46,896 nt of DNA from JAMBLL01 sp964460075 (GTDB lineage: Bacteria; Actinomycetota; Acidimicrobiia; Spongiisociales; UBA5794): contig CAYWPC010000019.1 in NCBI GenBank assembly GCA_964460075.1, forward strand, positions 1 through 46,896, read 5' to 3'. The position numbers and the translations under genes were made by a program. The notes beneath the pieces were generated by a model, which saw only the letters and a list, made by a program, of their open reading frames with translations, had not been told where the DNA came from and searched no databases. Shown in pieces: positions 6,765 through 15,226 of the stretch; the first letter of the stretch is position 1; each line of letters begins with the position of its first letter.

Positions 6765-7017
6765 AACCAGGAGAGTACACAGCGAACCGACTTCAGTGTT
6801 CAGCGGTCATGAGAATGTTCCATCTGTGATGCAGTGGCCAGAGTCGCACGATCGTGCCGATCTCGGCGATGAATCGGTGCACCGGCGAGGACGTAGAAAG
6901 AGGGCGCATCCACAGACAGGTCGAGGTAGAGGCCAACGCCAGGGGTGTCGAGAGCCAGAGAGTGCTGCGGCGACTATTTCTGTGACAGACGACGAAGACC
7001 GCTTTACTCTCTGCACC
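6765..7017. other. Divergent intergenic region
   Basis: About 250 bp between divergent genes. It must hold promoters for both, but I see no strong sigma-70 match. Short minus-strand frames here (for example ending near 6793) lack a convincing start or recognisable content. Confidence 0.3.
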
Positions 7018-8331
7018 GTGCGTCCCCTCCGATTTGCCGCCATTGTGACTATCGCCGCAGGTGTGATCCTGAGTGGCGTCTCGTTCGCCCAATCGAACGC
7101 CGACCCGATCGTTGTCATTGAGGTTGGTGGCCCGTTGGATCAACGGATGATCGATTATGTAATTGGAGCAATCGATTCCGAGAATGCGCACTTCTACATC
7201 CTCAAGATCGACAGTCCTGGCGTATCGTCTGGCGATCTCAGCAAACTCTTCGACGCGGTCGACGAAGCCCCCGCGCCAGTCATCTCATGGATCGGACCGA
7301 ATCCTGCAGTTGCATACGGGGGGGCTGCGTACCTCGCCAACCATGCCGACATCCGTACAGCAGCCCCTGGCGCGGCGGTCGGCTACCTGGAACCGGCTGT
7401 ACACAAAGGTGCGAGTGATCCTCCTTCCATCCGTCAAGGCAACGATCCGGACCGGCTCCTCGCGGTGATGGACGAGTTGTCGAATGCAACGCAGGTCGTC
7501 ACGGAGAAGGACCCATCGATCCTTGGCTTCGTCGACCGACTTGAACCGGCTCTCCCTCAGCTGATCGTCTCCCTCGATGGGACGGTTGTCCTGCGCGGCG
7601 ATGCATCCTTTCCGCTCTCGACCGCGCGCACCGAGACGATCAACGGCCAAGATGTGCTGGTAGCGACCAGGACGGTCAAGTTCGTGAAGGCGGGCCTGTT
7701 GGACAGATTCCTCCGCCTAGGCGCCAGGCCAGAGGCAGTGTTCCTATTCCTGTTGTTAGGGGCCGCCTTTGCTGTTTTCGAACTGTACGCGGCAGGAAGC
7801 GGGCTGATGGCCTTCGTCGCATCTCTCTCATTCATACTTGCCGGCTACGGCCTTGCCACCCTCCCGATCTGGTGGCCAGCGGTTGTGATGGCGTTCATTG
7901 CGGTGTTGATTCTGGTATGGGGTTTCGTGCAGAATCGCACCGATTGGCGTGTCGTCGTGGGCACGGTACTCCTCATAGTCGCCGGCTTGACGCTGACAAC
8001 CACGAGACCCCAGTACTCCCCTTCGATCTGGATGGTCCTTCTCGCGGTCGGTGGGAGCGTCACGTTCATGTGGTATTCCCTTACGACAGTTGTCGGTGCG
8101 CGGTTCGCAACTCCGACCGTCGGCAGGGAGGATCTTGTCGGCCGTCGGTGCCTAGCCGTAGCGGATCTTGACCCAGTGGGTGTCGTCCTCATCGACGGCG
8201 CGCGGTGGTTGGCTGCCGCCGATCGCGGTGTAGGTATCGCCGCTGGAGCACCTGTTGAGATCGTCGGTGTGACAGGGCTCGTTCTCGACGTCGACCCCAT
8301 CGTGGGGGGAAGTCGCGAAGAATCGTCCTGA
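7018..8331 (+). CDS. NfeD-family membrane protein with degenerate ClpP-like domain
   Basis: The 437-aa protein has a signal peptide (MRPLRFAAIVTIAAGVILSG), a ClpP/crotonase-like domain (about residues 30-225), a block of four to five hydrophobic segments (about 240-365), and a C-terminal soluble NfeD OB-fold (LVGRRCLAVADLDPVGVVLIDG...). Family members are membrane-bound serine proteases working with stomatin-type partners. Here the usual nucleophile motif (ASAG) is replaced by the AYGG-like stretch in NPAVAYGGAAYL. Gly101 stands where the Ser should be, so proteolysis is doubtful. The GTG at 7018 gives the signal peptide directly; the longer open frame to the left covers the divergent receiver gene and is not coding. 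No stomatin gene is adjacent. Confidence 0.8.
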   Translation: MRPLRFAAIVTIAAGVILSGVSFAQSNADPIVVIEVGGPLDQRMIDYVIGAIDSENAHFYILKIDSPGVSSGDLSKLFDAVDEAPAPVISWIGPNPAVAYGGAAYLANHADIRTAAPGAAVGYLEPAVHKGASDPPSIRQGNDPDRLLAVMDELSNATQVVTEKDPSILGFVDRLEPALPQLIVSLDGTVVLRGDASFPLSTARTETINGQDVLVATRTVKFVKAGLLDRFLRLGARPEAVFLFLLLGAAFAVFELYAAGSGLMAFVASLSFILAGYGLATLPIWWPAVVMAFIAVLILVWGFVQNRTDWRVVVGTVLLIVAGLTLTTTRPQYSPSIWMVLLAVGGSVTFMWYSLTTVVGARFATPTVGREDLVGRRCLAVADLDPVGVVLIDGARWLAAADRGVGIAAGAPVEIVGVTGLVLDVDPIVGGSREESS

Positions 8332-8445
8332 TTCTCGAAAATTTCCCTTGGCAGCGCACGTCTTTGAGACTAATTTCGACAGGGTGTGCGGCATTGCTGG
8401 GCCGTACGGGAAAGCGACCCCTGAGTAAGGAAAGAGATCCCTGTG

Positions 8446-8700
8446 ATGTCACCAGACCGTTCTTGGCAGCCGACCGCGTTGTGCAGTGGGAACCACTCCC
8501 ACCTCTTCTTTCCGCCGAGCACACAGGAGCGCAAGGACGAGAGGGAACGTAGGGAGATGAGGGCCAAGGCTGTGTGCCAAGTGTGTCCCGTGCAACGGCA
8601 GTGTCGCGACTACGCAACATCGATCAAGGAGCCCTACGGCATTTGGGGCGGATTGACCGAAACAGAGCGACGGCACGTAGTCACGAGGGTTGCTGTCTAG
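8446..8700 (+). CDS. WhiB-family iron-sulfur transcriptional regulator
   Basis: The 84-aa protein carries the Wbl signature. There are four Cys: one early (LCSGNH), then CQVCPVQRQC giving C-x2-C-x5-C, which would hold a [4Fe-4S] cluster. It also has the turn motif GIWGGLTE and a basic tail RRHVVTRV. Wbl proteins bind region 4 of the primary sigma factor and regulate stress, development or redox genes. AAGGAAAGAG lies upstream of the start; GTG 8443 one codon earlier is equally possible. Its 3' end overlaps the convergent selB by 20 bp. Confidence 0.9.
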   Translation: MSPDRSWQPTALCSGNHSHLFFPPSTQERKDERERREMRAKAVCQVCPVQRQCRDYATSIKEPYGIWGGLTETERRHVVTRVAV

Positions 8701-10450
8701 CGACCCTTCCGTCACCTGAGCGAACCGTCACACCTGTACGGTCGAGCCACTCGAGCATTGGCACGGCTTGGCGACGTGTCATCCCAAAGTGATCCTTGAA
8801 TGCAGAGACGGTGAAACCTGCAGGCAGCAGGCGGACACGTTCGATGATTGTCGAAACCTGTGTGTCCGTGAATGCAAGGTCGTCGTCGATCTGGACGAGG
8901 TCTCCCCGACGCATTACGGCGTGGAGGAGTTCGGCTGGTAGGGGTATGGCACTCATACGCGGGACGTTGAAGGATGTCTCAAGCGCCTCTCTGGCAACAA
9001 TCCACTGATGCTCCTGCTCGCTGTCGACGTCGTTCGTGAATCCGGCAAGACGCACAGCCCCCTCGACTGAGCTCAATCCCTCACTAATTTCGACGACTGC
9101 TGGAACGATGTCGTCGGCGACTCGGAGCTGACTCGCAAGCTCGGCTTTGCCCATGCCAGGCCGCAGCGGGTAGCTGGCGTGATACCGTCCAACCAGGTCG
9201 CGCATCTCGGATGCGATAGAGTCTGCAACGCTCCTTGCAACCACGAGCCTTCCCGCGAAGAGTCCCTCGGTCGCCCTGCCACCTCCAGTTCCCAGGGCGA
9301 GATCAACGGCTGTAGCGATACCTCGTCTTTCGAGCAGCGCGTTCGCCTGATCGTCCGGCTGGGCGTCAAGAATGTCGAGGAGCACTGCGACGTCTGATGC
9401 CTGCGGCTGGTCATGTGGCTGTGGGTCCAGCGTTCGTCCACCGCCCACGATCGCCCTTCTTCCGCTGTCTCGCAGAATGAATCTGTCTCCAACGGTCGCG
9501 GCGACCGGTTCGGCGGTGGTGATGAGAAAGCCATCGGTTCCCGCGATGCGGCGAATCGTTGCCGCTGTATCAGCTGTCCCGATGTGAATGTGGAACGCTC
9601 CGCGTCGAGGCACCTCGTCGAACGAGCGGGTTGGGACGATGGTGCCGAGGAGGCGTGACGTGACAGCTACGGTCGAAGGAGTCGCCATGAGGTTGCCGCG
9701 CCCGATGTCGTCAGAACTTCCCGAGGCCAGGTTGATGGCAGCACGATCGCCTGCCAGGACACGGTCGGTCGGTGTGTCGTGCCGATGCAGGCCCCTCACA
9801 CGGATCGTGTTTCTGAAAGGAAGCACCTCGATGTCGTCTCCAACACGTATTGAGCCTGCCGCGACCGATCCCGTGACCACCAGGCCCGCTCCCCGAATCG
9901 TGAACGAGCGGTCTATCCACATACGAAAGGGTGCTTCACTTGACCGGCTTGAGGTGATCCTCGCTGCGAGATGCTGCACCAGCACGTCGAGGCCGTAGCC
10001 CGTGATCCCAGACACGGGCACGATCGGCCAGTCCGAGAGCGGGGTCCCTTCGATCTCCTCAAGAATCTCAAGGGTTGCCAACTCGACGGTGTCCGTGTCG
10101 ACAAGATCCGTTCGTGTCAGAGCGATGACTCCAGCGGCCGTGTTGAGCAGGCTGAGCACTGCAGCGTGCTCCTCGGTCTGTGGCATCCACCCGCTGTCGG
10201 CGGCCACTACGAGGAGGGCGCAGTCGACAGCCCCCACGCCTGCGAGCATATTCTTGATGAAGCGCTCGTGGCCTGGCACGTCCACGAAGCCGACGGCCTG
10301 ACCGCCTATGTCGGTCCAGGCAAAACCGAGATCTATGGTGAGTCCACGCTCTTTCTCTTCAGGCCACCGATCGGGGTCTCTGCCTGTGAGTGCCTCGACA
10401 AGAGTCGACTTTCCATGATCGACGTGACCTGCGGTCGCGATGATGGGCAT
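8681..10450 (-). CDS. selB: Selenocysteine-specific elongation factor SelB
   Basis: The 589-aa protein is a translational GTPase that delivers Sec-tRNA to UGA codons followed by a SECIS element. The N-terminus has G1 GHVDHGKST, a switch region with ERGLTIDLGFAW, G3 DVPGH, and ALTRTD in the G4 position (Arg where many have Lys). Domains II and III follow (about 170-340), then C-terminal winged-helix repeats (about 390-589) that bind the SECIS. The length is normal for SelB. ATG 10450 follows the selA stop by one base (TGA-C-ATG), so the two genes form an operon. No selC or obvious selenoprotein is visible in the window. Confidence 0.93.
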   Translation of the reverse strand: MPIIATAGHVDHGKSTLVEALTGRDPDRWPEEKERGLTIDLGFAWTDIGGQAVGFVDVPGHERFIKNMLAGVGAVDCALLVVAADSGWMPQTEEHAAVLSLLNTAAGVIALTRTDLVDTDTVELATLEILEEIEGTPLSDWPIVPVSGITGYGLDVLVQHLAARITSSRSSEAPFRMWIDRSFTIRGAGLVVTGSVAAGSIRVGDDIEVLPFRNTIRVRGLHRHDTPTDRVLAGDRAAINLASGSSDDIGRGNLMATPSTVAVTSRLLGTIVPTRSFDEVPRRGAFHIHIGTADTAATIRRIAGTDGFLITTAEPVAATVGDRFILRDSGRRAIVGGGRTLDPQPHDQPQASDVAVLLDILDAQPDDQANALLERRGIATAVDLALGTGGGRATEGLFAGRLVVARSVADSIASEMRDLVGRYHASYPLRPGMGKAELASQLRVADDIVPAVVEISEGLSSVEGAVRLAGFTNDVDSEQEHQWIVAREALETSFNVPRMSAIPLPAELLHAVMRRGDLVQIDDDLAFTDTQVSTIIERVRLLPAGFTVSAFKDHFGMTRRQAVPMLEWLDRTGVTVRSGDGRVARQQPS

Positions 10451-10451
10451 G

Positions 10452-11819
10452 TCAGGAAGAGAGCCCCATCAGCGCCCTGTTGACTGCCGCGTCGTCCTCA
10501 GGCAAGACGCTCCTGAGGTCGAGAAATACGGCGCCTTCTCGTCTGGTTCCAATGACGGGTGTTGCAGCTTCAGCAAGTCTTGCCCAGGTCCGATCGACGT
10601 TCCCTGTGACCCTGATTGCCCTAGTCGGGATCGTCTCCCCTGGGACGGAGCCTGCGCCTGGGACCGAGACAGCGTCGACGATTTGCGCGTCCAGCGAAAC
10701 ACCCTCGAGGACCGCGATTGCGCGACTATCGAGCTCATCGACGGTCGCTGACGCCATTCTCCAGAACGGGATGTCGAGCACACGCTGATCGGCATACATC
10801 TCGAACGTGTCGGCCACAGCCGCAATCGAGCCACCGTCGAGACGCACTGCACGGGCGATCGGGTGCGCCATGGCGGTGTGTACAGCCCTGCTGGACCCGA
10901 CGACGACGCCGCATTGGGGGCCCCCGAGGAGCTTGTCCCCTGAAAAAAGTACGAGATCTGCTCCGGCGGCGACGGTCTGGATGACGCCGGGCTCGTGCGC
11001 AAGCCACGACCGGTCTCCGGCGGCGAGCCAGGGAGCGCCTTCGTCGATAAGGCCGGAGCCAACATCTGCCACGAGAGGTATGTTGGCCGATGACGCGATG
11101 CGTGCAAGCTCGGCGTACGAGGCCTCCTGATGGAAGCCGTCGATGCGGTAGTTGGAAGGGTGAACCTTCAAGATCGCGTCAACCGACCCTGCAACGGCCG
11201 CATAGTCGCTGGGACGTGTCCGGTTCGTCGAACCCACCTCCACGAGCTGGGCACCGCTCGCTGCCATGACGTCTGGCAGGCGGAAGGATCCCCCGATCTC
11301 AATGAGCTCCCCCCGACTCACAGCGACGCTGCCACCTGAACCAGCGACACTCGCGAGGGCGAGCAGCAGCGCACCGGCGTTGTTGTTCACTGCAAAGCCT
11401 GCCTCGGCATGCGTCACGAGTGGCAACAGCACCCCCAAGTAGTCGTGGCGCTTGCTGCGTTTGCCTGACCGAATGTCGATCTCCACGTTGCTTGCGGATC
11501 GGTGAATCTGCTCGGATCTCTGGGCGCTGTAGGCGTCGAGAGGTGCTCTCCCGAGGTTCGTGTGGAGAAGCACACCCGTTGCGTTTATCACCGATCTGGG
11601 GCGAGATGCCGCAATGTCGGTGAGCGTCGCAGCTGCAACAGTCGCTGGGTTTACCTCTTGGTCTGTTCCGATCGCGTTGCGGGCGCTGTCGATCGCCGAC
11701 CGGCAGGCATGTGTGATAACGGGTGCAGGCAGATCGAAGACGTCGCTCAGCTGCTGGGTGAGTGCATTGACGGATGGAAGGCTCGTGAGGTTCATGGGGG
11801 CAGAGTACTCCGCAGGCAA
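10452..11819 (-). CDS. selA: L-seryl-tRNA(Sec) selenium transferase SelA
   Basis: SelA is a PLP enzyme that converts Ser-tRNA(Sec) to Sec-tRNA(Sec) using selenophosphate. The 455-aa protein has the SelA N-domain, the INATGVLLHTNLGRAPL motif, and the PLP-lysine motif LFSGDKLLGGPQ. Two starts are possible. TTG 11819 has GGAGG about 7 nt upstream. ATG 11795 (MNLTSLPSVNALTQQL) fits the usual family N-terminus but has a weaker ribosome-binding site. selB follows after one base. Confidence 0.92.
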   Translation of the reverse strand: MPAEYSAPMNLTSLPSVNALTQQLSDVFDLPAPVITHACRSAIDSARNAIGTDQEVNPATVAAATLTDIAASRPRSVINATGVLLHTNLGRAPLDAYSAQRSEQIHRSASNVEIDIRSGKRSKRHDYLGVLLPLVTHAEAGFAVNNNAGALLLALASVAGSGGSVAVSRGELIEIGGSFRLPDVMAASGAQLVEVGSTNRTRPSDYAAVAGSVDAILKVHPSNYRIDGFHQEASYAELARIASSANIPLVADVGSGLIDEGAPWLAAGDRSWLAHEPGVIQTVAAGADLVLFSGDKLLGGPQCGVVVGSSRAVHTAMAHPIARAVRLDGGSIAAVADTFEMYADQRVLDIPFWRMASATVDELDSRAIAVLEGVSLDAQIVDAVSVPGAGSVPGETIPTRAIRVTGNVDRTWARLAEAATPVIGTRREGAVFLDLRSVLPEDDAAVNRALMGLSS

Positions 11820-11986
11820 CGGTCCTCCTCCAGGGACACTTCGGAACTGCGACCGGCCGATACGTGGTGGTATTGATGCACGAAGAAACTACTGCACCGT
11901 GCGGCGCGCAGCATGACTCGATCTTCGCGCCCAGCCGTCTCTTCCGAGTGGGGGCTGTGTGGTGATCGCTGTCCTACTCTGTGTAC

Positions 11987-12367
11987 ATGCGCATCCGCAC
12001 ATGGCTGTTCTCGGCATTCCTGATCGTTCCGATCGTCGAGATCGTCCTGTTTCTGTACGCCGGTTCGTTCATCGGCGTGTGGCCGACTGTCGGACTTGTT
12101 GTGGTGTCGGCACTCATCGGGTCGTGGTTGGTCGCACAGCAAGGCCGTCAAGCCTGGGTGAGTATCAGGGGCGAGATTGCACACGGAAGACCCCCGACCG
12201 TTCAGGTGGTGCATGGGGCCATGATCCTCGTAGCCGGTGCACTGCTATTGACACCAGGATTCTTGACCGATGCCGTCGGGTTCTCCCTTCTCTTTCCACG
12301 GTTTAGGGAGATCTTGAGGGTCTGGTTCGTCGCAAAACTGACCTCGCGGTGGGTGGTGACTCGATGA
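11987..12367 (+). CDS. fxsA: FxsA-family membrane protein
   Basis: The 126-aa protein has the FxsA pattern: hydrophobic helices (LFSAFLIVPIVEIVLFLYAG; VGLVVVSALIGSWLVAQQ), then a loop, then GAMILVAGALLLTPGFLTDAVGFSLLFP. The PGFLTD motif is diagnostic. FxsA-like proteins are small inner-membrane proteins; E. coli FxsA relieves phage T7 exclusion when overproduced, and the general function is unclear. ATG 11987 is preferred over GTG 11981. The stop overlaps the next start (ATGA at 12364-12367), so it is translationally coupled to the NUDIX gene. Confidence 0.85.
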   Translation: MRIRTWLFSAFLIVPIVEIVLFLYAGSFIGVWPTVGLVVVSALIGSWLVAQQGRQAWVSIRGEIAHGRPPTVQVVHGAMILVAGALLLTPGFLTDAVGFSLLFPRFREILRVWFVAKLTSRWVVTR

Positions 12368-13140
12368 GCGAGTTTCGAAGGGCGTCGACCGTGTGTCTCG
12401 TACGAGACCGAGATTGTATGGAAGTCCTCATGGTGCAGCGTCCACTCACCTCGCGCTTCATGCCGGGAGTGTGGGTGTTTCCCGGTGGGGCCGTTGATGA
12501 CGCAGATGCCAACGCCCCTGCCTCGTTCGGTCCCTCCGAAGAAGGTGCTGACTGGTACGTTGCCGCGTTGCGTGAGTTGATCGAAGAGACCGGAATCTGG
12601 CTCACCACGGAAGGTGCTCGATCGATGCCGCTTGAAGCCGATGTCTTCTCGGCAGTCGAGTCGTCCCGGTTTCGCCTCGACCAGAACCGACTGATCTACT
12701 TCTCGAATTGGATCACGCCGTCCGCCTTTCCCATTCGATTCGATACGCGATTTTTTCTCGCGATTGATGATGGCGACGTTGAGGCGACATACAACGGCGG
12801 CGAACTGATCGGCCTGTCGTGGATTTCGCCTCTCGACGCCCTGGCGAGGCATCGAGAGGGCGTCTGGGATATAGCGTTTCCCACCCGCAAGATCCTCGAG
12901 TTGCTCGCAACGCAGACCTCCACGGATGTTCTCGCCGACGAACTTCGATCTCTCAAGATCGTGACGTCGATCGAGCCACGCCTGCACGTTGGTGAGTCCG
13001 AGGCCGGGATCCTGCTGCCGGACGATCCAGGTTTCGCCGCCGCGGGACCGCAGCAGAGTGACCCAACGATTCTTGATCGTCTCGCAAGAGTTGTCGAGCG
13101 AGGTGGGTCCGTGCCCGTCGAGTTCAAGAAGCGCTCATGA
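12364..13140 (+). CDS. NUDIX hydrolase
   Basis: The 258-aa protein has a NUDIX box starting at FPGGAVDDAD and ending in ALRELIEETGIWL (REx2EE core), interrupted by an insertion of about 15 residues typical of the long NUDT7/NUDT8/NUDT19-like branch. Such enzymes cleave nucleoside-diphosphate-X compounds, often CoA derivatives; the substrate is not readable here. The N-terminus (RRASTVCLVRD) and the VWVFPGG motif support the start. It overlaps fxsA by 4 bp and the next gene by 4 bp, forming a coupled run. Confidence 0.85.
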   Translation: MSEFRRASTVCLVRDRDCMEVLMVQRPLTSRFMPGVWVFPGGAVDDADANAPASFGPSEEGADWYVAALRELIEETGIWLTTEGARSMPLEADVFSAVESSRFRLDQNRLIYFSNWITPSAFPIRFDTRFFLAIDDGDVEATYNGGELIGLSWISPLDALARHREGVWDIAFPTRKILELLATQTSTDVLADELRSLKIVTSIEPRLHVGESEAGILLPDDPGFAAAGPQQSDPTILDRLARVVERGGSVPVEFKKRS

Positions 13141-13910
13141 TCAACCGTGTCCTTGCTCCAAATCCGAGCCTGTACACCGGTGCGGGGACGAACACATACA
13201 TAGTTTCCAGCAATGGCGAAGCCCTCGTGCTCGACCCTGGACCGGCTCTCGATGTCCATGCTGTTGAGATCATGAAGGCGCTCGAAGGTCTCTCCCCTGT
13301 GGGAGTCGTCGTCACCCACACACACCCAGACCACGCGCCAATGGCCAATCCGCTCGCTGTGAGACTCGACGTCCCCGTGTACGGCTATCAGCCTGGCCCT
13401 GCGTTCGAACCCGACATCAAGGTCGGTGATGGTCAGAGCATCCGATTCGGCTCGCTTGAGTTTGTCGCGATCCACACACCAGGTCACACACCGGACCACC
13501 TGTGTTTTCGACTCGGCACCGCTCTGTTCACCGGTGACCACATCATGGGAGGTTCAACGGTTGTCATCGAGGATGCGTCCGATTATCTGGCGAGCCTCTA
13601 TCTGGTCAGGGAGCTTGGGGTTTCCCGCTTGGAGCCAGGTCACGGTGACACCATGGACAACGCCGCAGAAGTCATCAACGACTACATCGACCACCGGCTT
13701 GAGCGAGAGCGCCAAATCGTTGACGTGATCAGGGGTGGTGCGAGGACTGTTGGCGACATCGTTGATGTCGTGTACAGCGAGGTCCCAGCGGGGCTTCGGT
13801 TTGCTGCAACACATCAGGTCCGCGTCCAGTTGACCAAGCTCAAACGGGATGGCGCGGTATGGTTTGGATCGGGATCGGCGGAGGAAGATACAGAAGTTCA
13901 CCTGAGATAG
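13137..13910 (+). CDS. MBL-fold metallo-hydrolase (LACTB2-like)
   Basis: The 257-aa protein carries the metallo-beta-lactamase metal-binding motif THTHPDHAPM (HxHxDH) at about residues 60-66. Further ligands are in HTPGHTPDHLCF, LFTGDHIMG and LEPGHGD. A C-terminal winged-helix-like region follows (VGDIVDVVYSEVP...HQVRVQLTKLKRDG), as in LACTB2-type proteins. Members hydrolyse thioesters or RNA; the specificity is unknown. It begins in an ATGA overlap with the NUDIX gene. Confidence 0.88.
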   Translation: MINRVLAPNPSLYTGAGTNTYIVSSNGEALVLDPGPALDVHAVEIMKALEGLSPVGVVVTHTHPDHAPMANPLAVRLDVPVYGYQPGPAFEPDIKVGDGQSIRFGSLEFVAIHTPGHTPDHLCFRLGTALFTGDHIMGGSTVVIEDASDYLASLYLVRELGVSRLEPGHGDTMDNAAEVINDYIDHRLERERQIVDVIRGGARTVGDIVDVVYSEVPAGLRFAATHQVRVQLTKLKRDGAVWFGSGSAEEDTEVHLR

Positions 13911-13917
13911 GGGACCG

Positions 13918-15126
13918 ATGCGAAGCCGAGTCGTGATTGCCGTTCTGATGCTGATCGCCTTTGCGGTGCCCGCGAACGCACAGACTCCTGACGAACTCAC
14001 CCAAGGCGATGTCGACGCTGCGCTGCAACAGAGAAGGTCCGCCGGCGCGGAACTGGAGGCGCTCACCGCCCGGTTCGAACAGGCAGCCTCCGATGAAGAG
14101 TTCCTCAGGGAGCGTATTGCCGAACTCGCCAGGTCTGTTTCGGAACTCGAACAGGTCATCGGTGTAAGAACGGTGCAGGTCAAGGATCTCGTTGTGAGTC
14201 GCTACATGGCTGGGGGCCCCCTTGGCGCGGAGCGCCTGTTCGCCGCTCGATCGTTTACGGATCTCCCAGTCCAAGGTGAGTATCTCAGATTGCTGAACGT
14301 TGCAGATGTCGCTTTGCTCCGTGGCCTCGCGATATCTGAGAAACTTCATGTTGAACAACAGGAACTGCTCGACGCCTCGTTCCTGGACCAACAACGTGTT
14401 GTGGCGGACCTGATCGAACTCGCAGACGAGTTGTCTGGCGCCCTCGCTGCGGCCGACGCTGAGTACGATCAAGTAGCGGCCGCGTTCCAACGTCAGGAAG
14501 AGGAGCGCAAGCGTCAGGAAGTCGAAGAGCTTAGACGTCAGGTGGAGGAGGAGCTCAAGCGTCAGAAGGCGGAACGGGCGCGTGCTGAGGCGGCACGTAA
14601 GGCACGGGAGGCAGCCGCTGCAGCAACGACCACAACCACGACAGTTGTTGTGACGACCACTACCGAAGCCCCTCACGCCACGACGACTACGACAACGCTG
14701 CCTCCACCACCTGTCACGATTGATGGCAGGACCTGCCCTATCAATGCAGCGAACAGCTTCTCGGATACTTGGGGTGCGCCGCGATCTGGAGGAAGGACGC
14801 ACAAGGGTGTCGACATGATCGCAGTCCGAAATGTGCCGGTGGTCGCGATCGAGTCTGGCACGGTTACTCGAATCTCGAACAGTTCGCTCGGTGGCTTGTC
14901 GGTCTACCTGACCGGCGCGTCCGGATCCCGCTACTACTACGCACACCTTGAGTACATCTCGGACGTCATCACGGGTGGTACCAATGTGAGCGTAGGAGAC
15001 TTACTCGGTGGGAACGGGTCCTCCGGCAATGCCTCCGACTGGTTGCCTCACGTTCACTTCCAGTACGCCCCGGCCGGAGGGGACTGGGTCAACCCGTATC
15101 CTCTCGCCAAAGCTCTCTGTGGATAA
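13918..15126 (+). CDS. Secreted M23-family peptidase with long coiled coil
   Basis: The 402-aa protein has a signal peptide (MRSRVVIAVLMLIAFAVPANAQ), then a coiled-coil region (about 28-235) ending in a Glu/Lys/Arg-rich helix. A Thr/Val linker (about 237-265) leads to a C-terminal M23 (LytM) domain (about 268-402). Zinc ligands are visible: H-x3-D in THKGVDM and HxH in LPHVHF, plus YYYAHLEY. This layout resembles EnvC/NlpD or RipA-like division hydrolases. Because the ligands are intact it could cut peptidoglycan cross-links itself. A start 7 bp after the MBL gene suggests the same transcript. Confidence 0.88.
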   Translation: MRSRVVIAVLMLIAFAVPANAQTPDELTQGDVDAALQQRRSAGAELEALTARFEQAASDEEFLRERIAELARSVSELEQVIGVRTVQVKDLVVSRYMAGGPLGAERLFAARSFTDLPVQGEYLRLLNVADVALLRGLAISEKLHVEQQELLDASFLDQQRVVADLIELADELSGALAAADAEYDQVAAAFQRQEEERKRQEVEELRRQVEEELKRQKAERARAEAARKAREAAAAATTTTTTVVVTTTTEAPHATTTTTTLPPPPVTIDGRTCPINAANSFSDTWGAPRSGGRTHKGVDMIAVRNVPVVAIESGTVTRISNSSLGGLSVYLTGASGSRYYYAHLEYISDVITGGTNVSVGDLLGGNGSSGNASDWLPHVHFQYAPAGGDWVNPYPLAKALCG

Positions 15127-15226
15127 GCTGATCGATTACGTATCACGAAGGCTGTGGGAGGGAACATTTGCTTTGGTTTCCTCAGCAGCTAGCCGATAAG
15201 CTGCTGACGCTCGGACCCGGACGGCC

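Noticed and set aside
6430..7017. Continuous open frame that would extend the NfeD protein by about 196 residues upstream
   Set aside because: It lies opposite the receiver-domain gene, lacks protein-like content, and the GTG at 7018 directly opens a normal signal peptide.
6793..7017. Possible small minus-strand gene between the receiver gene and the NfeD gene
   Set aside because: Three frames are partly open but none has a good start, ribosome-binding site or recognisable content.
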